Source: Clostridium sp. CAG:452
GTDB lineage: Bacteria > Bacillota > Clostridia > TANB77 > CAG-508
Length of the DNA: 23,177 nt
Assembly: GCA_000434035.1 (NCBI GenBank)
Contig: FR893514.1
Location: 1 to 23,177, forward strand
Direction: 5' to 3'
Shown: positions 14,361 through 21,518 of the stretch, one piece after another
How the letters are laid out: each line of letters opens with the position of its first letter
Numbering within the stretch: the stretch's first letter is position 1
Translations under genes and position numbers: made by a program
Notes under the pieces: generated by a model
Databases searched by the model: none
Told to the model about the DNA's origin: nothing
What the model saw: the letters and a program-made list of their open reading frames with translations, nothing else

Positions 14361-14390
14361 AAAAATGAGGCATATCGCCTCATTTTTTTA
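14361..14390. terminator. Bidirectional terminator between tmcAL and yebC
   Basis: AAAAATGAGGC (14361-14371) and GCCTCATTTTT (14377-14387) form a perfect stem with a 5-nt loop and A/T flanks on both sides. It overlaps the last bases of yebC. Confidence 0.88.
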
Positions 14391-15107
14391 TTCTTCCCAG
14401 TTATGATATACATCCATAACATCATCTAAATCTTCTAGATTATCTATTAGTCTTTGCATTCTTTCACTTGCTTTTTCATCTAATGCAACATATGTTGTAG
14501 GAATCATTTGAACTTCTGCTTCTACAAATTCAATTCCTTCTGCCTCTAAAGCTTCTCTAACTTGTGTAAAATCAGATGGTTCTGTTGTAATTTCATAACA
14601 TTCCTCTTCTACATTAAAATCTTCTGCTCCATTATCGATAGCTAGTAACATTAGCTCATCTTCAGATAAATTTGTTTTTGTTTTATCTATAACAATAACA
14701 CCTTTTTTATTGAACATATATGAAACGCAACCACTTGTTCCTAGATTTCCACCAGCCTTATCAAATACATGTCTTACATCTGCTGCTGTCCTGTTTTTAT
14801 TATCTGTTGAAGCATTTACAATTACAGCAACTCCATTTGGTCCATATCCTTCATATACTATTTCTTCGTAATTTTCATTACTTGCTGAAGCTTTTTTTAT
14901 TGCATTGTTTATTGTATCATTAGGCATGTTAGCAGCTTTACACTTTGCTATAACAGCTTTTAATTTTGAATTTCCCGCAGGTTCTGGTCCACCTTCTTTT
15001 ACTGCTATTAATAATTCTCTTCCTAATTTAGTAAATATTTTTCCTCTGGCAGCATCTGCTTTTCCTTTTTTTGCTGCTATATTGTGCCATTTGCTATGTC
15101 CTGACAT
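14388..15107 (-). CDS. yebC: YebC/PmpR family protein, 239 aa
   Basis: The N-terminus MSGHSKWHNIAAKKGKADAA is the diagnostic start of the family, and the length is normal. Three-domain fold: N-terminal helical part (1-75) with GNSKLKAVIAKCKAANMPND, then YEGYGPNGVAVIV, then the C-terminal part. Long regarded as DNA-binding regulators; several members are now reported to aid ribosomes stalled at difficult peptide stretches such as polyproline. Cytoplasmic. GAGGGGGA precedes the ATG. In a genome that may stall at CGG codons a ribosome-associated YebC is of interest, but nothing in the sequence links them. Confidence 0.94.
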   Translation of the reverse strand: MSGHSKWHNIAAKKGKADAARGKIFTKLGRELLIAVKEGGPEPAGNSKLKAVIAKCKAANMPNDTINNAIKKASASNENYEEIVYEGYGPNGVAVIVNASTDNKNRTAADVRHVFDKAGGNLGTSGCVSYMFNKKGVIVIDKTKTNLSEDELMLLAIDNGAEDFNVEEECYEITTEPSDFTQVREALEAEGIEFVEAEVQMIPTTYVALDEKASERMQRLIDNLEDLDDVMDVYHNWEE

Positions 15108-15204
15108 GCTTTTTCCCCCTCTTCTATCTTTATTTTAATATATATTAGACAATTTAAATCGTCTTAAATTTTAAGCCTTAAATATTTTATCACATATTTT
15201 TATG

Positions 15205-15263
15205 TTTGCCAATAGGGGCAAATAGATTTAATATTCTAAAGTGCAAATTTTGCACTCTAGAAT
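15205..15263 (-). terminator. Two hairpins after the asnS operon
   Basis: A 13-bp stem (15233-15245 with 15251-15263, one G-U pair, 5-nt loop) directly follows the stop at 15264. A second small stem, TTTGCC and GGCAAA (15205-15222), comes next, followed on the minus strand by an A/T-rich stretch. T runs are poor, so efficiency is uncertain. Confidence 0.55.
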
Positions 15264-15515
15264 TTATAATTCAAATATATTTGCTTTTACAATAAGTTTT
15301 TGTATTCTTGTTTTGTCCTCTAATGGGACCTCCCACAAGCTTCCTGCAATACTCCTTTTAATTTTATACTCTTTAGTAGGTTCTCCAATCAATTTGTTCA
15401 GTTGCTTTTGCAGTGATACTTTATTTGTATATATCACAATTTTGTTTTCACTATATAAAACATTTATATTTGTTTCTATTTCGGATTTAATTGCTTCTTT
15501 GTATATTTTTTTCAT
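15264..15515 (-). CDS. Small conserved-looking protein, 83 aa, unknown
   Basis: Begins 3 bp after the asnS stop codon, so it is the second gene of the asnS transcript and probably translationally coupled; there is no strong ribosome site of its own. It starts MKKIYKEAIKSEIETNINVL and contains VIYTNKVSLQKQLNKLIGEP and IKRSIAGSLWEVPLEDKTRI, a sequence rich in beta and amphipathic helix patterns without membrane segments. It resembles small uncharacterised clostridial proteins I have seen, but I cannot give a function. Being downstream of a T-box it should rise when charged tRNA-Asn is low. Confidence 0.75.
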   Translation of the reverse strand: MKKIYKEAIKSEIETNINVLYSENKIVIYTNKVSLQKQLNKLIGEPTKEYKIKRSIAGSLWEVPLEDKTRIQKLIVKANIFEL

Positions 15516-15518
15516 AAT

Positions 15519-16913
15519 TTAAAATTCCGCACTTCCTGTTGTTCTTGGGAAAGGAATTACATCTCTGATGTTAGACATACCTGTTAAGTACATAACCATT
15601 CTTTCAAATCCTAATCCAAATCCTGAGTGTACAACAGTTCCATATTTTCTTGTATCTAAATATGCTTTATATGTCTCTTCGTTCATTCCTTGTTCTTTAA
15701 TTTTGTTTATTAGCACTTCATAATTTTCTTCTCTTTGGCTACCACCAATTATTTCTCCAACTCCTGGTACTAATAAATCTACTGCTGCAACTGTTTTTCC
15801 ATCTGGATTTTGTTTCATATAAAATGCTTTTACTCCTGCTGGATAATCTGTAACAAATACTGGTTTTTTATAAATTTTCTCTGTTATAAATCTTTCATGT
15901 TCAGTTTGAAGTCCTGCTTCCCATTCTACTGGATATTTAAATTGGTCTTTATATGGAGTTAATAATTCTATTGCCTTTGTGTATGTTATTCTTTCAAATT
16001 TATTATTAACAACATTCTCTAACCTATCTATTAATCCTGGTTCTATAAATTTATTGAAAAATTCCATTTCTTCTGGTGCATTTTCCATTACGAATTTTAT
16101 AATATATTTTACCATTGCCTCTGCTACGTCCATGTTATCACTTAAATCTGCAAAAGCCATTTCTGGTTCTATCATCCAAAACTCTGCAGCATGTCTTGGT
16201 GTATTAGAATTTTCTGCTCTAAATGTTGGTCCAAATGTATAGATATTGCCAAATGCTGTTGCAAACATTTCTCCATTCAATTGTCCACTTACAGTTAAGT
16301 TAACTGATTTTCCAAAAAAGTCTTGAGTATAGTCTACCTCTCCTTGTTCAGTTTTAGGAACATTATCTAAATCTAAAGTTGTTACTCTAAACATTTCTCC
16401 TGCGCCTTCACAGTCACTACCTGTTATTAATGGTGTATGAACATACACAAATCCTTGTTCTTGGAAAAATTTATGAATTGCATAAGCAACTAATGATCTT
16501 ACTCTAAATACTGCCATAAAAGTATTTGTTCTAGGTCTTAAATGAGCTACTGTTCTTAAATATTCAAATGTGTGTCTTTTATTTTGAATTGGATAATCTA
16601 AATCTGATGCTCCTAAAATCTCTATTTCTTTTGCATGAATTTCAAAAGGTTGTTTTCCATCAGGTGTTTCTACTAAATCGCCTTTAACTGAAATACTTGA
16701 ACTTATACTCAATTTTGCTACATCTTTAAAATTGCTTATTTTATCTTCTTCAAAAATTACTTGTATGCATTTAAAGAAGCTACCATCATTTAATTCTATA
16801 AAACCTAATTTTTTTGAATCTCTTATTTGTCTAATCCAACCACAAACAGAAATTTCCTTTCCAACATAATCTTTTTGATTTCTAAAGATTTCTTTAATTT
16901 GAACTCTTTCCAT
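15519..16913 (-). CDS. asnS: Asparaginyl-tRNA synthetase, 464 aa
   Basis: Class II synthetase that charges tRNA-Asn; cytoplasmic dimer. The N-terminal OB-fold anticodon domain (about 1-105) has ISVCGWIRQIRDSKKLGFI. In the catalytic core, motif 2 is at about 229-251 (PTFRAENSNTPRHAAEFWMI) and motif 3 at 431-439 (GFGLGFERM) followed by NIRDVIPFPRT. The segment SGQLNGEMFATAFGNIYTFG and the asparagine-type insertions point to AsnS rather than AspS, and the T-box specifier agrees (AAC). TTGGAGGA precedes the ATG. Controlled by the T-box leader. Confidence 0.96.
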   Translation of the reverse strand: MERVQIKEIFRNQKDYVGKEISVCGWIRQIRDSKKLGFIELNDGSFFKCIQVIFEEDKISNFKDVAKLSISSSISVKGDLVETPDGKQPFEIHAKEIEILGASDLDYPIQNKRHTFEYLRTVAHLRPRTNTFMAVFRVRSLVAYAIHKFFQEQGFVYVHTPLITGSDCEGAGEMFRVTTLDLDNVPKTEQGEVDYTQDFFGKSVNLTVSGQLNGEMFATAFGNIYTFGPTFRAENSNTPRHAAEFWMIEPEMAFADLSDNMDVAEAMVKYIIKFVMENAPEEMEFFNKFIEPGLIDRLENVVNNKFERITYTKAIELLTPYKDQFKYPVEWEAGLQTEHERFITEKIYKKPVFVTDYPAGVKAFYMKQNPDGKTVAAVDLLVPGVGEIIGGSQREENYEVLINKIKEQGMNEETYKAYLDTRKYGTVVHSGFGLGFERMVMYLTGMSNIRDVIPFPRTTGSAEF

Positions 16914-16950
16914 AAAAATTCCTCCAATCTAATTATTTTATTTGCAGGGT

Positions 16951-17090
16951 AAGAACAAAGCGACTTTAGTCGCCCTTTGTTCTCGCCGATTTGAGTTTCC
17001 GAATAAAATGAGGAAATCTCAAAGGCAATAGCGATTATAGCCTTTTTGTTGAATAGGAAAATCTTTGATTTTTCTTATTTAACAAAAAAT
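16951..17090 (-). other. Three consecutive long hairpins between the T-box terminator and asnS
   Basis: Hairpin A at 16951-16983 pairs AGAACAAA with TTTGTTCT around the palindromic core GCGACTTTAGTCGC-like. Hairpin B at 16984-17023 pairs GCC-TTTGAG-TTTCC with GGAAA-CTCAAA-GGC around 11 nt. Hairpin C at 17042-17090 has outer arms TTTTTGTT and AACAAAAA with inner GAAAATC and GATTTTTC. Together they make the asnS leader far longer than the T-box needs. They may be inserted REP-like elements or a second control layer. Confidence 0.6.
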
Positions 17091-17294
17091 CCCTGCAATA
17101 TAAATTGCAGGGACGAATATAACTCCGCGGTACCACCCTAACTTAAGAATTATTAGATAATTCTTCACTCTATAAACTATGCTCCAATGTGTTTCGCTTT
17201 GTATTGTTTTCTAAAAAAGGCTTTCAGCCGGCGACCCTTTCTCTCTACTAGTAACCTTATACAGCTTTGCATTGTAATAACGCATTTATTAATT
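17084..17294 (-). promoter_or_regulatory. T-box leader of asnS (tRNA-Asn responsive)
   Basis: The T-box core AGGGTGGTACCGCGGA is at 17124-17139 on the minus strand. Stem I lies upstream in the transcript (about 17180-17290). A good candidate specifier is AAC (Asn) at 17191-17193, within GCGAAACACATTGGAGC. The intrinsic terminator follows: TCCCTGCAAT and ATTGCAGGGA (17090-17099 and 17104-17113) with TTTTTTG. Uncharged tRNA-Asn should stabilise the antiterminator and let transcription through to asnS. Confidence 0.92.
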
Positions 17295-17300
17295 TAAATT

Positions 17301-17330
17301 ATTTTACATTATTTTTTCTGCTATTGTCAA
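17301..17330 (-). promoter_or_regulatory. Promoter of the asnS T-box transcript
   Basis: On the minus strand, TTGACA (17325-17330) and TAAAAT (17301-17306) are 18 bp apart, just before the T-box leader. Confidence 0.6.
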
Positions 17331-17380
17331 GTACTATTCAATTATTTGTAGTTTTTTTATATGTGCAATAGCTTTTCAAC

Positions 17381-17410
17381 TTGACATAATATTTGTGGGA
17401 ATGATATAAT
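17381..17410 (+). promoter_or_regulatory. Promoter of the 98-aa orphan gene
   Basis: TTGACA (17381-17386) and TATAAT (17405-17410) match the consensus exactly with an 18-bp spacer; the leader is about 35 nt. Confidence 0.75.
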
Positions 17411-17450
17411 TATATTGCCAAAAAAAATTTAATTTGAAAGGATGTTTAAC

Positions 17451-17747
17451 TTGATCACTTGGCACTACGTAGAAAATTCATCCGCAATAACTGAAGGTTT
17501 TCAGTTGATTACAACAGGAAAGTTCTTTCTTGTTCAGGACATGAATGAAGATTCATTTTACACGAACTGTGTTTCTGTTCACGCATTTACAGAAACCGAG
17601 CCCAAAGAATTTCTAAAGGCTCTCGCAGATTGGTTCGATAATAAGAACCTTTGCGATACTGTGACTGTGCATTATGGACCCGAAGTCAAAGAATTCATAG
17701 ACCAGATATGCGCAGCTAATGCTCTTATGTATTTGGCCCATGACTAA
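17451..17747 (+). CDS. 98-aa orphan protein of unknown function
   Basis: I prefer the TTG at 17451 because AAAGGA lies 8 bp before it; the ATG at 17442 abuts that site. The protein starts MITWHYVENSSAITEGFQLI and looks like a small alpha/beta soluble domain (TGKFFLVQDMNEDSFYTN, EPKEFLKALADWFDNKN, VTVHYGPEVKEFI). It contains no arginine at all. Codons such as CCC, CTC, TTC, GCG and AAG make it clearly richer in GC than asnS or nrdD around it. With its own promoter and strong terminator it forms a self-contained unit between two core genes. I do not recognise it; acquisition from a phage or another genome is inference. Confidence 0.75.
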   Translation: MITWHYVENSSAITEGFQLITTGKFFLVQDMNEDSFYTNCVSVHAFTETEPKEFLKALADWFDNKNLCDTVTVHYGPEVKEFIDQICAANALMYLAHD

Positions 17748-17750
17748 AAG

Positions 17751-17790
17751 AAAAGGTCTTGCAAATTTGCAAGGCCTCTTCTTTTTTTTA
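17751..17790. terminator. Bidirectional terminator between the 98-aa gene and the Crp/Fnr gene
   Basis: A stem built on the 16-bp palindrome CTTGCAAATTTGCAAG (17758-17773), extended by AGG and CCT arms with one G-U pair, has a T run on the plus strand and a T-rich tract on the minus strand. Confidence 0.88.
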
Positions 17791-18417
17791 CACTTCTAGC
17801 AGTGTTATCTTATTTCTATTTTTAGTTATTATTTTTTCCTCTTGCATTTTTTTTAGTTGTTTCATCATAGCAGTTCTATCTATTACCAGATAATCTGCAA
17901 GTTCAGAAAGTGAAATTGGAATTTCAACTATTTTACTATTGTTTTCAATTGATAAATTTTCTAAATATGATAGTAGTTTTTCTTTTATACTTTTATTAGC
18001 TAATAACTCTGTTCTATAATTTATATCTGCAACTCTATGTAATATTAAATCTGGTAAATTCTTTAAAAGTGATATGTGAAATGTACAGTCCTTATTACAG
18101 TTTTCTATAATATCATAAGGTAAAAACAATACTTCGCAATCTTTTTTTGCTACTACAAAAAGTTCTCTATCTGTATGAAGTTTGTAAAATGCCTCTCCAA
18201 ATATATCATTTTTTCTTAAATAATATATAATCCTTCTATTGCCTTCTTTATCATATCTTGCAAGATATGCTTCTCCTTTTAAAAGAATATGCATTTGATT
18301 TCTCTTTAGTAAATATGTAGTAATTATTTCATTTTTTTTAAACTTTTTAACTTCTGTTAAAGCACATTTTCTTTTTAGTTCTTCTATAAAGTGTTCAACA
18401 TCAAATGTTTTTTTCAT
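17788..18417 (-). CDS. Crp/Fnr-family transcription regulator, 209 aa
   Basis: The N-terminal cyclic-nucleotide-binding-type beta roll (about 15-115) has HILLKGEAYLARYDKEGNRR and YYLRKNDIFGEAFYKL. A dimerisation helix follows, then a C-terminal winged helix (about 160-205) with the recognition region LSELADYLVIDRTAMMKQL. I see no four-cysteine cluster near the N-terminus, so it is not a classical oxygen-sensing FNR, and the sugar-phosphate loop of Crp is not conserved. The effector is unknown. It is divergent from nrdD with repeats in between, so it may control nrdD, itself, or both. The start MKKTFDVEHF is followed by the usual domain order. Confidence 0.88.
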   Translation of the reverse strand: MKKTFDVEHFIEELKRKCALTEVKKFKKNEIITTYLLKRNQMHILLKGEAYLARYDKEGNRRIIYYLRKNDIFGEAFYKLHTDRELFVVAKKDCEVLFLPYDIIENCNKDCTFHISLLKNLPDLILHRVADINYRTELLANKSIKEKLLSYLENLSIENNSKIVEIPISLSELADYLVIDRTAMMKQLKKMQEEKIITKNRNKITLLEV

Positions 18418-18459
18418 AACTACTTACTCCTTACCTTTATTTTTACTAATATTATCACA

Positions 18460-18518
18460 AAAGTGTGGTCAAAGCAACACTTTGTAAAAAAATGGAATGA
18501 AGAATACTTGTCAAAGCA
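18460..18518. promoter_or_regulatory. Inverted and direct repeats between the Crp/Fnr gene and nrdD
   Basis: AAAGTGT (18460-18466) and ACACTTT (18477-18483) form an inverted repeat with a 10-bp centre. The centre holds GTCAAAGCA (18468-18476), which recurs in direct orientation at 18510-18518, 42 bp away, about four helical turns. This fits operators for a dimeric regulator bound on one DNA face. It does not resemble the usual NrdR box. Confidence 0.5.
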
Positions 18519-18537
18519 CATGTAATCATATTGTAAT
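18508..18537 (+). promoter_or_regulatory. Tentative nrdD promoter
   Basis: TTGTCA (18508-18513), overlapping the second GTCAAAGCA repeat, and TGTAAT (18532-18537) are 18 bp apart. This would leave a leader of about 165 nt. Confidence 0.4.
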
Positions 18538-18619
18538 AAAAATGTAATAAAGTTTTTAAGCATTAAACGCCAACACTTTACTTACTGTTTTTACTATTTT
18601 TTATAACTTTTTTGTTTTT

Positions 18620-18647
18620 TGTTGCCGTTGCAACAGATTTTTTTGTT
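18620..18647 (+). terminator. Terminator-like hairpin in the nrdD leader
   Basis: TGTTGC (18620-18625) and GCAACA (18630-18635) form a 6-bp stem with a 4-nt loop, followed by GATTTTTTTG and further T residues. It lies about 65 bp before the nrdD ATG, so it may act as an attenuator. No competing antiterminator is obvious. Confidence 0.5.
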
Positions 18648-18709
18648 TTTTATCTATAAAATGTATTCAATCAAAAATTTTAATACAAAAGTTAAAGGAG
18701 GACTTTATT

Positions 18710-20992
18710 ATGCAAGTAATAAAAAGAGACGGAAGAGTCGTAAATTTTAATCAAGAAAGAATTGTAAAAGCTATAACTATGGCAATGGCACAAACTACTG
18801 GTGGTGTTGATATAGATTTGGCAAATAAAATAGCAAATGCTGTAGAAAGACAATTAGAAGATAAAAATCAAGCTAGTGTTTATGAAATCCAAGATTTAGT
18901 AGAAAAAAGACTTATGGCTTCTAGTAGAAAAGAAGTTGCCCAAAGCTATATAACATATAGATACAATAGAGATGTTGCTAGAAAATCTAGAACGAAAGAT
19001 ATTTTTCTAGATATTATTGGTGCAAAAGCAAATGATATAACAAGAGAAAATGCTAATATGAATGCAGATACACCTGCTGGTATGATGATGAAATTTGCTT
19101 CTGAAACTACAAAACCTTTTGTTGATGACTTTTTACTTTCACCAGAAGTTAGAAAAGCTTCTCAAGAAGGATATATACATATTCATGATAAAGACTACTA
19201 CCCTACAAAAAGTTTAACATGTTTACAACATCCATTAGATAAAATATTAAAAAATGGATTTAGAGCTGGGCACGGAAGTTCTAGACCTGCTAAAAGAATT
19301 GAAACAGCAAGTATAATTGGTTGTATTTCTATGGAAACAATTCAAAACGAAATGCATGGTGGACAAGCAATCCCTGCATTTGACTACTATCTTGCTCCTT
19401 ATGTTAAGTCAACATTTGTAGAAGAAATTAAAAAATTAGAAAATGCTTTTGGCAAGGACTTTTCTAATTTATATGAATACCAAGTAGAAGATTATATAAA
19501 GAAAGATTTAACTGGTTTAGAAGGTGAAAAAAGAATTATTCAAGTTGCTATTAACAACACTGTAGACAGAGTTCATCAATCAATGGAAGCATTTATTCAT
19601 AATATGAATACAATTCATTCAAGAGGTGGAAATCAAGTTGTGTTTAGTTCTATAAATTATGGAACAGATACTTCTCCAGAAGGTAGATGTGTAATAAGAG
19701 AAATGCTAACATCTACATATGAAGGTGTTGGAAATGGTGAAACAGCTATCTTCCCTATTCAAATTTGGAAGAAAAAAAGAGGCGTAAACTATTTGCCACA
19801 AGATAAAAACTATGACCTATACCAATATGCATGTAAAGTTACTGCAAGAAGATTTTTCCCTAACTTTATAAATCTAGATGCTACATTTAATCAACATGAG
19901 AAATGGAAAGCAGATGATCCAAATAGATATTATTATGAGTGTGCAACTATGGGATGTAGAACAAGAGTATTTGCAGATAGACATGGTGAAAAAACTTCTG
20001 TAGGAAGAGGAAATTTATCATTTACTACTCTTAACTTGCCTAAACTTGCTATTGAATCTGCTTATGAAGCACAAGAAGAATTAGGATTAAAATTCGACTT
20101 AGGTATAAATAGTGAAAAGAATATGACACCTGCTTATAACAAAACTGTTAAAAAAATATTCATGAATAAATTAGAAGATTATGCAAGAATTGCAGCTACT
20201 CAATTATATGAAAGATATAAATTCCAATGTACTGCTGTTGCAAAACAATTTCCACTTTTAATGTCTGGAATGTGGCAAGGTAGCGAAAACTTAAAACCTA
20301 ATGATTCTGTTGAACCAGTGTTAAAACATGGAACATTAAGCATTGGATTTATAGGGCTTGCAGAATGTTTAATTGCTTTAACTGGTAAACATCATGGAGA
20401 ATCTGAAAAATCTCAAGAATTAGGTATAGAAATAATATCTAGACTTAGTGAATTATGTGATGAGTTTTCTGATAAATATGACTTAAACTATTCTGTACTT
20501 GGAACACCTGCAGAAGGTTTATCTGGAAGATTTACAAGAATGGATAAAAAAGAATTTGGTATAATTCCTGGAATTACAGATAGAGATTACTATACAAATA
20601 GTAACCACGTTCCAGTATGGTATAAATGTACAGCTGAGCATAAAGCAAAAATAGAAGCACCTTACCATGCTTTAACACCAGCAGGACATATATTCTATAT
20701 AGAATTAGATGGAGATGCAACACATAATCCTAGCACAGTAGAAGCGGTTGTAAATTTAATGGACAAATACAATATGGGTTATGGCTCTATAAATCATACT
20801 CGTTCTAGATGTATGCAATGCGGATTTGAAAACGCTGATGCAAACTTAACTAAATGTCCTCAATGCGGTAGTGATGATATAGATACAATTCAAAGAATTA
20901 CAGGATACTTAGTTGGTACAACTTCTAGATGGAATTCAGCAAAACTTGCAGAATTAAAAGATAGAGTTACACATACAGGTTTTAGTAAATAG
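18710..20992 (+). CDS. nrdD: Anaerobic (class III) ribonucleoside-triphosphate reductase, 760 aa
   Basis: Reduces ribonucleoside triphosphates to deoxy forms for DNA synthesis without oxygen. The N-terminal ATP cone (about 1-90; MQVIKRDGRVVNFNQERIVK) is the allosteric activity site. The barrel contains YYECATMGCRTRVF with candidate catalytic cysteines. The zinc site has C701, C704, C716 and C719. The radical glycine is G732 in QRITGYLVGTTSRWN. AAAGGAGGA precedes the ATG. The activase NrdG, often just downstream, is absent here; a 93-aa orphan gene and pncB follow instead, so NrdG must lie elsewhere. Length is normal. Confidence 0.96.
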   Translation: MQVIKRDGRVVNFNQERIVKAITMAMAQTTGGVDIDLANKIANAVERQLEDKNQASVYEIQDLVEKRLMASSRKEVAQSYITYRYNRDVARKSRTKDIFLDIIGAKANDITRENANMNADTPAGMMMKFASETTKPFVDDFLLSPEVRKASQEGYIHIHDKDYYPTKSLTCLQHPLDKILKNGFRAGHGSSRPAKRIETASIIGCISMETIQNEMHGGQAIPAFDYYLAPYVKSTFVEEIKKLENAFGKDFSNLYEYQVEDYIKKDLTGLEGEKRIIQVAINNTVDRVHQSMEAFIHNMNTIHSRGGNQVVFSSINYGTDTSPEGRCVIREMLTSTYEGVGNGETAIFPIQIWKKKRGVNYLPQDKNYDLYQYACKVTARRFFPNFINLDATFNQHEKWKADDPNRYYYECATMGCRTRVFADRHGEKTSVGRGNLSFTTLNLPKLAIESAYEAQEELGLKFDLGINSEKNMTPAYNKTVKKIFMNKLEDYARIAATQLYERYKFQCTAVAKQFPLLMSGMWQGSENLKPNDSVEPVLKHGTLSIGFIGLAECLIALTGKHHGESEKSQELGIEIISRLSELCDEFSDKYDLNYSVLGTPAEGLSGRFTRMDKKEFGIIPGITDRDYYTNSNHVPVWYKCTAEHKAKIEAPYHALTPAGHIFYIELDGDATHNPSTVEAVVNLMDKYNMGYGSINHTRSRCMQCGFENADANLTKCPQCGSDDIDTIQRITGYLVGTTSRWNSAKLAELKDRVTHTGFSK

Positions 20993-21035
20993 TTTATGAT
21001 ATTTAATATTTAAGAGCAGACCTGTTTTATGTAAA

Positions 21036-21095
21036 TTGACTAAATTGTAAAAAAGTGCTATAATTAATTTGTATTAGGTGGTTGCCTGTACAAAT
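21036..21095 (+). promoter_or_regulatory. Promoter and leader hairpin of the 93-aa orphan gene
   Basis: TTGACT (21036-21041) and TATAAT (21059-21064) are 17 bp apart. A leader stem-loop follows at 21067-21095: ATTTGTA with TACAAAT and AGG with CCT around TGGTTG. Confidence 0.7.
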
Positions 21096-21123
21096 ATTAT
21101 ACTAATGAAAGGAGGTCACTATT

Positions 21124-21405
21124 GTGACCTACACAACCAAAACTCCTAGATTGTTTGCAAAGTATTTCTGTGAGCAGGATTCAAGAAAACTCGCGAAAGA
21201 CCTTGAGCTCTTTGAGAAATGCCATGGAGAAGCAGCTTCTGTTGAAGTCATTTTCTTCATTGAAAATGGTCTTATAAACAGAATGGCAACGCCCAGCGAC
21301 ACTACCTATGGTAATGTTTTGGGATATAACTTCTCCGACTATGCCGTTAATAAATACAACACAAAGCGCCAGTTGCTTGTAAGAGTTTCTCCTGCAACGC
21401 TGTAA
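21124..21405 (+). CDS. 93-aa orphan protein of unknown function
   Basis: GTG start with AAAGGAGGT 7 bp upstream. The protein begins MTYTTKTPRLFAKYFCEQDS and continues with VEVIFFIENGLINRMATPSD, YNFSDYAVNKYNTKRQLLVR and ends VSPATL. It is soluble-looking, with no signal or membrane segment. Codons (ACC, CTC, GCG, GAG, CGC, AAG) are much richer in GC than in flanking nrdD and pncB. It has its own promoter, leader hairpin and terminator, the same plan as the 74- and 98-aa genes, though I see no sequence similarity among the proteins. Not recognised. It separates nrdD from whatever originally followed it, which suggests insertion. Confidence 0.75.
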   Translation: MTYTTKTPRLFAKYFCEQDSRKLAKDLELFEKCHGEAASVEVIFFIENGLINRMATPSDTTYGNVLGYNFSDYAVNKYNTKRQLLVRVSPATL

Positions 21406-21412
21406 TGGAGTT

Positions 21413-21447
21413 CCGCTCTGCTGTTAAAGCAGGGCGGTTTTCTTTGT
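21413..21447 (+). terminator. Terminator of the 93-aa gene
   Basis: CCGCTCTGCT (21413-21422) pairs with AGCAGGGCGG (21428-21437) with one G-U pair and a 5-nt loop, followed by TTTTCTTTG. This GC-rich stem is atypical for the local sequence. Confidence 0.88.
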
Positions 21448-21469
21448 CAATTTTTTTACTTGACAATTA

Positions 21470-21478
21470 TGTTATAAT
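21470..21478 (+). promoter_or_regulatory. Possible extended -10 promoter of pncB
   Basis: TGTTATAAT (21470-21478) is an extended -10 with no good -35 at normal spacing; a TTGACA at 21460-21465 lies too close to pair with it. Confidence 0.4.
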
Positions 21479-21518
21479 AATTTTGATTTGTAAAAAAATA
21501 TTTTTTTAGAGGTGTATT

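Noticed and set aside
14720..15138. Plus-strand open frames opposite yebC
   Set aside because: Shadows of yebC; no start signals, composition typical of antisense AT-rich DNA.
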